Shown: positions 1-6,652 of the stretch, one piece after another
Numbering within the stretch: the first letter of the stretch is position 1
Layout of the letters: every line of letters starts with the position of its first letter
Assembly: GCA_017996675.1 (NCBI GenBank)
Contig: JAGOGN010000046.1
Location: 1 to 9,803 of the forward strand
Source of the DNA: Lachnospiraceae bacterium
Lineage (GTDB): Bacteria > Bacillota_A > Clostridia > Lachnospirales > Lachnospiraceae
Reading direction: 5' to 3'
DNA: 9,803 nt
Position numbers and translations under genes: made by a program
Notes under the pieces: generated by a model
The model's input: only the letters and a program-made list of their open reading frames with translations
Told to the model about the DNA's origin: nothing
The model's database searches: none

Positions 1-176
1 GAAAAATGGACGAAAAGAAGATATTAATGGAACAAAACAAACAAAAAGAAGAACTTACACCTCATGTAGACATTCAGGTTGATGTCATGCAGCAAAACAC
101 AAGTGTAATGGAAGATAAATCTACCCAAGATTTAGAAGACTGGATTGAAGAACAGGGAATCCAGCTTCGCTATTAA
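1..176 (+). CDS. 3' end of an unidentified CDS (possibly the tail of a RicT/PSP1-type protein)
   Basis: An open frame enters from the left edge (first whole codon at position 3) and stops with TAA at 174-176. The visible tail is about 57 residues, rich in Glu, Lys, Gln and Asp, and ends in GIQLRY. It has no membrane segment and no motif that I recognise. An in-frame ATG lies at 6-8, but no ribosome binding site can be seen before it, so the gene most likely continues upstream. It lies 27 nt before metG on the same strand and probably shares its transcript. In Bacillus, ricT (yaaT, PSP1 domain) lies a few genes upstream of metS, and PSP1 proteins can carry charged C-terminal extensions. The RicT idea rests on neighbourhood alone and is weak; the existence of a coding tail is better supported. 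Confidence 0.5.
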   Translation, partial: KMDEKKILMEQNKQKEELTPHVDIQVDVMQQNTSVMEDKSTQDLEDWIEEQGIQLRY

Positions 177-203
177 GAAGAAAGAAGAAAGAGGAAAGAA
201 TTT

Positions 204-2177
204 ATGTGTAATCATTGTAATCATAAAAAAGGGAAGTACTATATTTCGACAGCAATTGCCTATACATCATCTACACCACATATTGGAAATACTTATGAAA
301 TTGTTTTGGCGGACAGCATTGCCCGTTTTAAAAGAGAACAGGGATTTGATGTATATTTTCAGACCGGTACAGATGAACATGGACAGAAAATTGAGTTAAA
401 AGCACAAGAAGCAGGAATTAGTCCAAAGGAATACGTGGATAAAGTAGCTGGATTTGTAAAAGATAACTGGGACTTAATGAACACTTCTTATGATGGATTC
501 GTAAGAACAACGGAACCAGAACATGAATTACAGGTACAGAAAATTTTTAAGAAGTTATATGATCAGGGAGATATTTATAAAGGTCATTACGAAGGAATGT
601 ACTGTACTCCTTGTGAATCTTTTTTTACGGAATCACAGCTTGTTGATGGAAAATGTCCAGATTGTAAGGGAGAAGTTAACCCAGCAAAAGAAGAAGCTTA
701 TTTCTTTAAAATGAGTAAATATGCAGATCGTTTGATTGAATATATTAAAGATCATCCTGAATTTATTCAGCCTGAATCCAGAAAAAATGAGATGATGAAC
801 AATTTCTTATTACCAGGATTACAGGATTTATGTGTTTCTAGAACAACTTTTACCTGGGGAATTCCAGTAGATTTTGATCCAAAGCACGTGGTATATGTAT
901 GGTTAGACGCTTTGACAAACTACATTACAAAAATTGGATATGATGCAGATGGAAATCACAAGGAAGCTTTTATGAAAAACTGGCCAGCTGATTTACATTT
1001 GATTGGAAAGGATATTATTCGTTTCCATACAATTTATTGGCCTATTTTCTTAATGGCATTAGATATCCCTCTTCCAAAACAGATTTTTGGACATCCATGG
1101 TTATTAATGGGCGATGGAAAGATGAGTAAATCAAAAGGAAATGTTCTATATGCAGATCAATTGGTATCCTTATTTGGTGTAGATGCTGTACGTTATTATG
1201 TATTGCATGAAATGCCTTTTGATAATGATGGAACGATTTCTTGGAATTTGATGGTAGAAAGAGTAAATTCTGATTTAGCAAACACATTGGGAAATCTGGT
1301 CAATCGTACGATTTCCATGAGTAATAAATATTTTGAGGGAGTGGTATCCAATAAAAACGTTTCAGGAGAAATGGATGCAGATTTTGTACAGGTAGTAACT
1401 CAGACAGCAGAACGTATTGGAAAGAAAATGGATGGCTTAAGAGTGGCAGATGCAATCACTGAATTATTCCAGCTATTTAAACGTTGTAATAAATACATTG
1501 ATGAGACCATGCCTTGGGCATTGGCAAAGGATCCAGAACAGATGGATCGTTTGTCTACTGTACTATACAACCTTGTAAGTGGAATTCAGATTGGAGCTTC
1601 TTTGTTAGAAAGTTTTATGCCTGAAACTTCAGCTAAGATTATAAATCAATTAGGTACAAGTAAATTAAGTTTAGAAGAAACAACACAGTTTGGATTGTTA
1701 GAAAACGGACATAAAGTGACAGAACAGCCAGAAATTCTTTTTGCAAGATTGGACCTTGCTGAAATTGAGGCAAAGGTAAAGGAAATGTTTCCAGTAGAAG
1801 AAAAAAAAGAGGATAATGGAATGGAACAAGGAATTGAAATTGAAGCAAAGGAAGAGATTACCTATGAAGATTTCATGAAACTCCAATTTCAAGTAGGCAA
1901 GATCATTGCTTGCGAAGAAGTTCCAAAGAGTAAGAAGCTGTTGTGTTCGAAGGTTCAGATTGGAAACGAGGTTAAACAGATCGTATCCGGAATCAAAGCC
2001 CATTATTCAGCTGAGGAAATGGTTGGAAAGAGAGTCATGGTTCTAGTGAATCTGAAACCAGCAAAATTGGCAGGTGTCTTGTCTGAAGGAATGATTCTTT
2101 GTGCTGAAAATGAACAAGGAGAATTGGCAATTATGGTTCCAGAAAAAGAAATGCCAGCTGGAGCGGAGATAGCATAA
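204..2177 (+). CDS. metG: Methionyl-tRNA synthetase with C-terminal tRNA-binding domain
   Basis: Charges tRNA(Met) with methionine in the cytoplasm, for both initiation and elongation. The 657-residue protein has the class I fold: HIGN at 26-29 (the HIGH signature with Asn last), a zinc knuckle with Cys134/Cys137 and Cys151/Cys154, a catalytic WLDALTNY segment near 233-240 and KMSKS at 306-310. An alpha-helical anticodon-binding region follows. A charged linker (about 530-552) then joins an EMAPII/Trbp111-like OB-fold tRNA-binding domain (about 553-657). Length and order fit the bacterial MetG form that carries this appended dimerising domain. The start is set by AGAGGAAAG about 7 nt upstream, and no other in-frame ATG lies nearby. 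The N-terminus begins MCNHCNHKKG, a short Cys/His-rich extension before the usual YYISTAIAY start of the fold. The stop overlaps the tatD start by one base. Confidence 0.98.
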   Translation: MCNHCNHKKGKYYISTAIAYTSSTPHIGNTYEIVLADSIARFKREQGFDVYFQTGTDEHGQKIELKAQEAGISPKEYVDKVAGFVKDNWDLMNTSYDGFVRTTEPEHELQVQKIFKKLYDQGDIYKGHYEGMYCTPCESFFTESQLVDGKCPDCKGEVNPAKEEAYFFKMSKYADRLIEYIKDHPEFIQPESRKNEMMNNFLLPGLQDLCVSRTTFTWGIPVDFDPKHVVYVWLDALTNYITKIGYDADGNHKEAFMKNWPADLHLIGKDIIRFHTIYWPIFLMALDIPLPKQIFGHPWLLMGDGKMSKSKGNVLYADQLVSLFGVDAVRYYVLHEMPFDNDGTISWNLMVERVNSDLANTLGNLVNRTISMSNKYFEGVVSNKNVSGEMDADFVQVVTQTAERIGKKMDGLRVADAITELFQLFKRCNKYIDETMPWALAKDPEQMDRLSTVLYNLVSGIQIGASLLESFMPETSAKIINQLGTSKLSLEETTQFGLLENGHKVTEQPEILFARLDLAEIEAKVKEMFPVEEKKEDNGMEQGIEIEAKEEITYEDFMKLQFQVGKIIACEEVPKSKKLLCSKVQIGNEVKQIVSGIKAHYSAEEMVGKRVMVLVNLKPAKLAGVLSEGMILCAENEQGELAIMVPEKEMPAGAEIA

Positions 2178-2965
2178 TGATATTTGAAAGTCATGCTCAT
2201 TACGATGATGAGCGATTTGATAAAGACAGAGCTGATATTCTTGGAAATATTGGCTCAAATGGCTTGGATGTGGTAATCAATGTTGGTGCATCCATGTCTA
2301 TGAACGAAGCAACCATGAATATGATTCACCAGTTCCCAAGAGTTTATGGAGCAATAGGTATGCATCCGAGCGAACTTTCTTCAAAAAGAGCGGACACGAT
2401 GGAATGGCTAGAAAGAAATGCTGTTGATGAAAAAATTGTTGCAATTGGAGAAATTGGACTGGATTATTATTGGGTGAAAGAGCCGAACTTACGAGAAGAA
2501 CAAAAAGAATGGTTCCGATTGCAAATGGATCTTGCAAAAAAAATGAACCTTCCTGTTATTATTCATTCCAGAGATGCAGCGTCGGATACGCTTTCTCTCA
2601 TGAAAGAGATGAATGCAAGTGAAGTACCAGGAGTCGTTCATTGTTATTCTTATTCTGTAGAAGATGCTAGAAAATATGTGGAAATGGGATATTATATAGG
2701 AATCGGCGGAGTTGTAACCTTTAAGAATTCAAAGCAACTAAAAGAAGTGGTAAAAAATATTCCATTGGAACATTTACTAGTAGAGACGGATTGCCCATAT
2801 ATGGCACCAGAGCCATTTCGAGGAAAGCGCAATTCCTCACTTTTTATTCCGTATATCATTCAACAAATTGCAGAATTAAAAGAAATCTCGCCACAAGAAG
2901 TAGAAGAAGTAACCAGAAGAAATGGATATCAGCTTTTTTCAAAAATACCATCCATTTATGAATAG
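2177..2965 (+). CDS. tatD: TatD-family metal-dependent hydrolase (DNase)
   Basis: TatD proteins are TIM-barrel metal-dependent nucleases of the amidohydrolase superfamily; characterised members degrade DNA with 3'-5' exonuclease activity. All expected metal ligands can be seen: His6 and His8 (SHAH; the residue before is Glu-Ser rather than the usual Asp-Thr or Asp-Ser), Glu92 in IGEIGLDYY, His130 in PVIIHSRDA, His155 in VVHCYSYS and Asp205 in ETDCPYMAPEP. At 262 residues it has the usual family length and no signal peptide. Its ATG shares one base with the metG stop (TAATG), which implies translational coupling. The metG-tatD pair is conserved across Firmicutes. In Bacillus rnmV follows, but here rsmA comes next. 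The exact substrate in the cell is not settled for this family. Confidence 0.95.
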   Translation: MIFESHAHYDDERFDKDRADILGNIGSNGLDVVINVGASMSMNEATMNMIHQFPRVYGAIGMHPSELSSKRADTMEWLERNAVDEKIVAIGEIGLDYYWVKEPNLREEQKEWFRLQMDLAKKMNLPVIIHSRDAASDTLSLMKEMNASEVPGVVHCYSYSVEDARKYVEMGYYIGIGGVVTFKNSKQLKEVVKNIPLEHLLVETDCPYMAPEPFRGKRNSSLFIPYIIQQIAELKEISPQEVEEVTRRNGYQLFSKIPSIYE

Positions 2966-2978
2966 ATAGGAGATCGCG

Positions 2979-3845
2979 ATGGCATATTTAGGCACACCGA
3001 TGGCAACAAAGTTTGTTTTAGAGCGACACGGTTTTTCAATGCAAAAGAAATATGGACAAAATTTCTTGATAGACCAAAATATCTTGGAAAATATCATTTT
3101 TGAAGCTGGAATTACAAAAGACGATTTTGTTTTAGAAATAGGTCCTGGAATTGGAACGATGACTCAGTATATTTGCGAGGCAGCTAGAAAAGTTGTTGCA
3201 GTTGAAATTGATAAAAATTTAATTCCAATTTTGGAAGAAACATTAAGCGAATATTCCAATGTAACCGTCTTAAATGAGGATATCCTAAAAGTTGATTTAC
3301 AAACTTTTATACAGGAAAACAATGATGGACGTCCGATTAAAATTGTGGCAAACTTACCGTATTATATTACGACTCCCATTATCATGGAATTGTTTGAAAG
3401 CCATGCTGCAATTGAAAGTATAACAGTTATGGTACAAAAAGAAGTAGCAGATCGAATGCAGGTAGGCCCTGGAACGAAAGACTATGGAGCATTATCTTTG
3501 GCAGTTCAGTATTATTCGAATCCAAAAGTTGTAATGGTTGTACCACCGGCATGTTTTATGCCAAGACCGAATGTTTCGTCCTCGGTTATTCGCCTAGAAA
3601 GATATGTGGAAGCTCCGGTACAAGTTATCGATGAAAAGTTAATGTTTCAACTTATCCGGGCGTCGTTTAATCAACGTAGAAAAACGCTGGCGAACGGTTT
3701 AACCAATGGATTAAATTTGGCAATATCAAAAGAAGAATTAATGGATTTATTTCTAGAATTAGGATGGAAAGAGAACATTCGTGGGGAAGCGTTGACATTA
3801 GAGCAATTTGCGCAACTGTCAAATTCAATTTCAAACAGGGGGTAG
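2979..3845 (+). CDS. rsmA: 16S rRNA (adenine1518-N6/adenine1519-N6) dimethyltransferase
   Basis: RsmA (KsgA) transfers four methyl groups from S-adenosylmethionine to two adjacent adenosines in the helix 45 loop of 16S rRNA, a late step in small-subunit maturation; its loss gives kasugamycin resistance. The 288-residue protein has the N-terminal KYGQNFLID signature (24-32), SAM motif I VLEIGPGIGT (51-60), the acidic motif II Glu in VAVEID (about 74-79), the catalytic NLPY (125-128) and the family C-terminal segment FNQRRKTLANGL. TAGGAGAT sits 5-6 nt before the ATG and fixes the start. It is 13 nt after tatD and 7 nt before the next gene, which fits an operon. The rnmV gene, often placed just before ksgA in Firmicutes, is absent here. 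Confidence 0.97.
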   Translation: MAYLGTPMATKFVLERHGFSMQKKYGQNFLIDQNILENIIFEAGITKDDFVLEIGPGIGTMTQYICEAARKVVAVEIDKNLIPILEETLSEYSNVTVLNEDILKVDLQTFIQENNDGRPIKIVANLPYYITTPIIMELFESHAAIESITVMVQKEVADRMQVGPGTKDYGALSLAVQYYSNPKVVMVVPPACFMPRPNVSSSVIRLERYVEAPVQVIDEKLMFQLIRASFNQRRKTLANGLTNGLNLAISKEELMDLFLELGWKENIRGEALTLEQFAQLSNSISNRG

Positions 3846-3852
3846 CCTGAAA

Positions 3853-5457
3853 ATGATTTTTGATGAGTATTCGGAAGACATACGAAAGACAATGTTAGAT
3901 ATTGAAGCAAATAGAATTGTAAAACCAAGATACTCGATACAGTTGTGCGAGGAACTATTGGCACGTAAAGAATTAGAGTATGATGTTGCTATGAAGGGCT
4001 ATGTTAATTTCAATATGGGTTATTGCACTTATGAATTAAATGAGATCCGAAAAGCAACAGCTTATATTATGGAAGGCCTAAATCAGTTGCTCGAAACACA
4101 GCAGTGGAGATTAGTTTCACGAAGTCAGAATATTCTTGGAATTATAGCAAACAGTCAAGGAAATTTACTTTTGGCTATGGATTATTATTTAAGAGGTCGA
4201 GCTATATGTGAAGAACATGGATTCGTGGATATTTTATATTTGTTTAATACGAATATCGGCTCTATCTATATGTTTTTGGATGATGTAGAGCATGCGCAAC
4301 CCTACTTTGATGACTCAGAGAGAATTTTTAACGAATACCCTCATATTACTATTTTTGATAAAACAACGACTTATATTAATCAAACGACCTGTGCAATTCA
4401 TGGAAAAAAATATGAAGATGCAGAGTATTATTTGGCGTTAGCAAGAGAATATATATTAGAACGAGAAGATCCATTAAATCAAATTCTGATATCCAGTCTA
4501 GAAGCACAATTAGCAAATGGAATGAAAGATGAAGTGAGAAGAGATACAATAATCGCAGAAATTGATCAAATTAATTGCGAAAAAATTGCGTTACTGGATG
4601 TTTTTGATGACTTGTATTATTATGCACAAATGCTTTTAGATATTGAGAACTTCGATTCGTTTTGGAATTTTATTAATAAGCTAGAGCCCTTAGTAAATAA
4701 ATCCGAAAGTTATCATTTGCAAAAAAGAATGGTACAGTTGAAACTTTTTTACTATGAAAGAGTAAAGGACAATGCCGCATTTTTAAAGGAAAGTGGACTT
4801 TATTATAAACTATCCGAGAAGTTAGAGAAAGATCAGCAACTGATTTTAAGAGATAATCTAATCGTAAAATTTAATCTGGAAGAAGCAAAGAAGAAAAGAT
4901 TTGAAATGGAAAAGAGGAATGAAGAACTCCAAAGAAAATCTGAAATAGATGCATTAACTGGATTAAATAATCGCTATAGTTTAAATGAATATTCGGAAGT
5001 TGCGTTGCAAAGGGCAATCATTAGAGGCAGCAGCCTTGGCTATGAAATATTAGATATCGATTATTTTAAAGAATATAATGATAATTATGGGCATCAGGCA
5101 GGGGATGAGATTTTAATCAAAATTGCAGGAGTCCTACAAAGTATTGCCGAGAACCCTGGAATTTTTGTCGCTCGATATGGTGGGGATGAATTTATTTTGA
5201 TTTATGAAAATTATACATATGTGGAAGTCAAACGATTTGTGATGGAAATTAAAAATCGAATTCATAATCTTGCAATTCCACATAAATTTTCAAAGGCCCC
5301 AGAATATCGTTATGTGTCTGTATCCCAAGGAGCAGTTTGCAAACAACCAGGCCCGAATAACAAGACATGGGATTATATGGCAGCAGCCGACCGCCTGCTT
5401 TATAAATCAAAAAGCGCTGGAAAAAATGGTTATCAAATTTCGGATCAGTTTGAGTAA
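3853..5457 (+). CDS. TPR-repeat diguanylate cyclase (GGDEF domain)
   Basis: Predicted to make cyclic di-GMP from two GTP. Starting at 3853 the protein has 534 residues. Residues 1 to about 320 are helical with tetratricopeptide-like repeats; the clearest are about 89-123 (NILGIIANSQGN then AMDYYLRG) and about 129-163. A charged coiled-coil-like linker (about 324-365) leads to the GGDEF domain (about 366-528), which keeps DALTGLNNR, LDIDYFKEYNDNYGH and intact YGGDEF with GGDEF at 443-447. The RxxD inhibitory site normally just upstream is missing (NPGI there), so product feedback is probably absent. There are no membrane segments, so it is cytosolic and the TPR part probably binds a protein partner. 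I chose ATG 3853, behind AGGGGGT; an upstream in-frame ATG at 3808 lies inside rsmA and lacks a good site. It is 7 nt after rsmA, an unusual place for a signalling enzyme. Confidence 0.92.
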   Translation: MIFDEYSEDIRKTMLDIEANRIVKPRYSIQLCEELLARKELEYDVAMKGYVNFNMGYCTYELNEIRKATAYIMEGLNQLLETQQWRLVSRSQNILGIIANSQGNLLLAMDYYLRGRAICEEHGFVDILYLFNTNIGSIYMFLDDVEHAQPYFDDSERIFNEYPHITIFDKTTTYINQTTCAIHGKKYEDAEYYLALAREYILEREDPLNQILISSLEAQLANGMKDEVRRDTIIAEIDQINCEKIALLDVFDDLYYYAQMLLDIENFDSFWNFINKLEPLVNKSESYHLQKRMVQLKLFYYERVKDNAAFLKESGLYYKLSEKLEKDQQLILRDNLIVKFNLEEAKKKRFEMEKRNEELQRKSEIDALTGLNNRYSLNEYSEVALQRAIIRGSSLGYEILDIDYFKEYNDNYGHQAGDEILIKIAGVLQSIAENPGIFVARYGGDEFILIYENYTYVEVKRFVMEIKNRIHNLAIPHKFSKAPEYRYVSVSQGAVCKQPGPNNKTWDYMAAADRLLYKSKSAGKNGYQISDQFE

Positions 5458-5472
5458 AAGGTGGAAAAAGAA

Positions 5473-5727
5473 ATGAATGTAACGTATATTCTTCGATGTG
5501 GAGACGGACGATTGTATACGGGATGGACGAACGATATAGATAAGCGTTTTAAAGATCATCAAGATGGAAAGGGCGCTCGCTTTACAAAAGGCAGAGGTCC
5601 CTTATCTTTAGAGTATGTGGAGACATTACCAACAAAAAGTGATGCCATGAAGCGAGAAGCAGCAATCAAAAAATTATCCAAAATAAAAAAAGAAGAATTG
5701 ATATTGAATTATAAAATGAGTTTATAG
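5473..5727 (+). CDS. Small GIY-YIG nuclease-fold protein (YazA/UPF0213 type)
   Basis: A single-domain GIY-YIG protein of 84 residues. The signature halves read TYI (4-6) and YTG (about 15-17); next come WTNDIDKRFKDH with the conserved Arg and His, GKGARFTKGRGP, and a late Glu in MKREAAIKKLSK. This pattern matches the UPF0213/YazA group, whose cellular role is unproven although the fold belongs to structure-specific endonucleases such as SLX1 and UvrC. The ATG at 5473 is preferred because AAGGTGG ends 8 nt before it; the in-frame GTG at 5461 lies inside that ribosome binding site. It follows the GGDEF gene by 15 nt and is the last gene of the operon, with a terminator directly after the stop. 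In Bacillus, yazA lies in the same metS-tatD-ksgA neighbourhood. Confidence 0.92.
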   Translation: MNVTYILRCGDGRLYTGWTNDIDKRFKDHQDGKGARFTKGRGPLSLEYVETLPTKSDAMKREAAIKKLSKIKKEELILNYKMSL

Positions 5728-5730
5728 TGT

Positions 5731-5767
5731 AAAAAAGAGGTGCCTGATTATTCAGACACTTTTTTTA
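5731..5767. terminator. Bidirectional rho-independent terminator
   Basis: GTGCCTGA (5740-5747) and TCAGACAC (5752-5759) form an 8-bp stem around a 4-nt loop. T-rich tracts flank both sides: TTTTTTT at 5760-5766 for the + strand, and a run of A at 5731-5736 that reads as T on the - strand. In minus-strand RNA the one imperfect position is a U-G wobble; in plus-strand RNA it is a C-A mismatch. It separates the convergent GIY-YIG gene and hydrolase gene, and the hydrolase stop codon (5752-5754) lies inside the stem. Confidence 0.85.
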
Positions 5768-6513
5768 ATTGCGTTCGCTAACCCTTTCGGATTCTCCCAA
5801 GCCATAGAGTGTCCAGCGGATGGGACAATCTCAATTTGGATTTCATGCCTCTCAAGTTCTATTTTGTCATCATCCGGAAGCGATTCTGCACCAAAAATGA
5901 AAGTACGTTTACATGTCAGTGAGTAAAGTAAATTTCGCCATGATGGATTGCCACCAACTACTGCAGACTGAGAGATTCTATGCATTGCTTTTGGTGAACA
6001 AACAGAGAGCGTTGCTGCCCACATGGAATTTTTGAGGGTACTTTTTTCAACGACCTCTTCAAACATCTGAGAAACAAAATCTTCTTCTTTACAAGTCCCA
6101 AAATCATAACTTGAGGAACCAACACTGCTTGGGTCTAAATTAGATTCGCTAAGAACCAGTGCGGTTACTTGGTCACCACATCTTTTTGCAAGTTCAATTC
6201 CAATCGGTCCGCCTAAACTATGGGCAAAAATAATGAAAGACTGTAGATTTAGTTCATGTACAAAACCATACAAATAGTCTACATGATCCTTTACCGTATA
6301 GGAAAAATCATCTGGTTTATCACTAAACCCACTTCCTAGTAAATCGATTAAAATCCGTCTGTGTCCGACTAATTCTGCTTGTGCTGCGACTTCAGGATAA
6401 TCAAATGAGCCTGCGCAACCTAATCCATGGATAAACAAAATAGGTGTCTCTTTGCCTGGAAAATCATGATATCTCATTATATTCTGATTCTGAGCTATAA
6501 TATATTCTTTCAT
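5752..6513 (-). CDS. Alpha/beta-hydrolase fold protein
   Basis: A 253-residue cytosolic alpha/beta hydrolase of unknown substrate. Visible features are the oxyanion-region HGLG (29-32), the DLLGSGFSDKP segment after strand 4, the nucleophile elbow AHSLGG with Ser99, and the catalytic His235 in SAGHSMAWENP. The elbow reads A-x-S-x-G instead of the common G-x-S-x-G. The acid is less clear: Asp127 or Glu123 in LSESNLDPS after strand 6 fits better than the strand 7 region, where the usual Asp position in FIFGAES is Ser. The start at 6513 is chosen because AGGAGG sits 6 nt upstream. A longer reading from 6543 would begin inside the -10 box of the promoter found here, so it is rejected. The gene is monocistronic and its stop lies inside the shared terminator. 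Confidence 0.9.
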   Translation of the reverse strand: MKEYIIAQNQNIMRYHDFPGKETPILFIHGLGCAGSFDYPEVAAQAELVGHRRILIDLLGSGFSDKPDDFSYTVKDHVDYLYGFVHELNLQSFIIFAHSLGGPIGIELAKRCGDQVTALVLSESNLDPSSVGSSSYDFGTCKEEDFVSQMFEEVVEKSTLKNSMWAATLSVCSPKAMHRISQSAVVGGNPSWRNLLYSLTCKRTFIFGAESLPDDDKIELERHEIQIEIVPSAGHSMAWENPKGLANAIKKSV

Positions 6514-6542
6514 TGGACGCCTCCTGAAAATGTGTTTTTTCA

Positions 6543-6571
6543 ATTATATAATACATAGATAGTTTTCACAA
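6543..6571 (-). promoter_or_regulatory. Promoter of the alpha/beta hydrolase gene
   Basis: On the minus strand, a TTGTGA -35 box (6566-6571, four of six consensus bases) is followed by exactly 17 nt and a perfect TATAAT -10 box (6543-6548). Transcription should start near 6536, about 23 nt before the ATG, with AGGAGG in between. The upstream rubrerythrin gene ends in its own terminator, so this promoter probably drives the hydrolase alone. Confidence 0.75.
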
Positions 6572-6586
6572 TTAAATAGTTTTCAC
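6559..6586 (-). repeat. Tandem 11-bp direct repeat over the hydrolase -35 region (operator candidate)
   Basis: ATAGTTTTCAC on the + strand occurs at 6559-6569 and again at 6576-6586, identical and 17 bp apart. The first copy covers part of the spacer and most of the -35 box; the second lies just upstream of it. Two same-orientation sites at this position are a common layout for an activator or repressor that binds as tandem units. No matching regulator gene is recognisable next to it. Confidence 0.5.
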
Positions 6587-6600
6587 GTTTCAACATGACT

Positions 6601-6631
6601 CAAAAAAGGATACCCATTTGGATATCCTTTC
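6601..6631 (-). terminator. Rho-independent terminator after rubrerythrin
   Basis: In minus-strand RNA, AAAGGATA (6630-6623) pairs perfectly with TATCCTTT (6612-6605) across a 10-nt loop that can pair further. The stem runs directly into a T-run (A at 6602-6607 on the + strand). It starts about 22 nt after the rubrerythrin stop and ends the perR-rubrerythrin transcript. Confidence 0.85.
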
Positions 6632-6652
6632 ATACATTTAATCATGTTTCTA

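Noticed and set aside
1..203. T-box or other riboswitch before metG
   Set aside because: The region codes for the end of the preceding gene up to 176, and the 27-nt gap is too short for a T-box; no specifier or antiterminator motif is visible.
145..399. 84-residue + strand reading frame overlapping the start of metG
   Set aside because: It begins at TTG without a good ribosome binding site and overlaps the upstream tail and metG in another frame; metG is certain here.
1042..2003. Several minus-strand frames inside metG (69-101 residues)
   Set aside because: Low-complexity Phe/Leu-rich shadows of an A-rich coding strand; no motifs and no ribosome binding sites.
3808..3852. Longer start of the GGDEF protein, adding 15 residues
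   Set aside because: The extension lies within the rsmA coding end and lacks a good ribosome binding site, while ATG 3853 has AGGGGGT at proper distance.
5461..5472. GTG start of the GIY-YIG protein, adding MEKE
   Set aside because: This GTG is part of the AAGGTGG ribosome binding site for the ATG at 5473, and the family begins directly before the TYI motif.
6514..6543. Longer start of the alpha/beta hydrolase, adding 10 residues
   Set aside because: It would start inside the predicted -10 box, upstream of the transcript start, and skip the AGGAGG placed for 6513.
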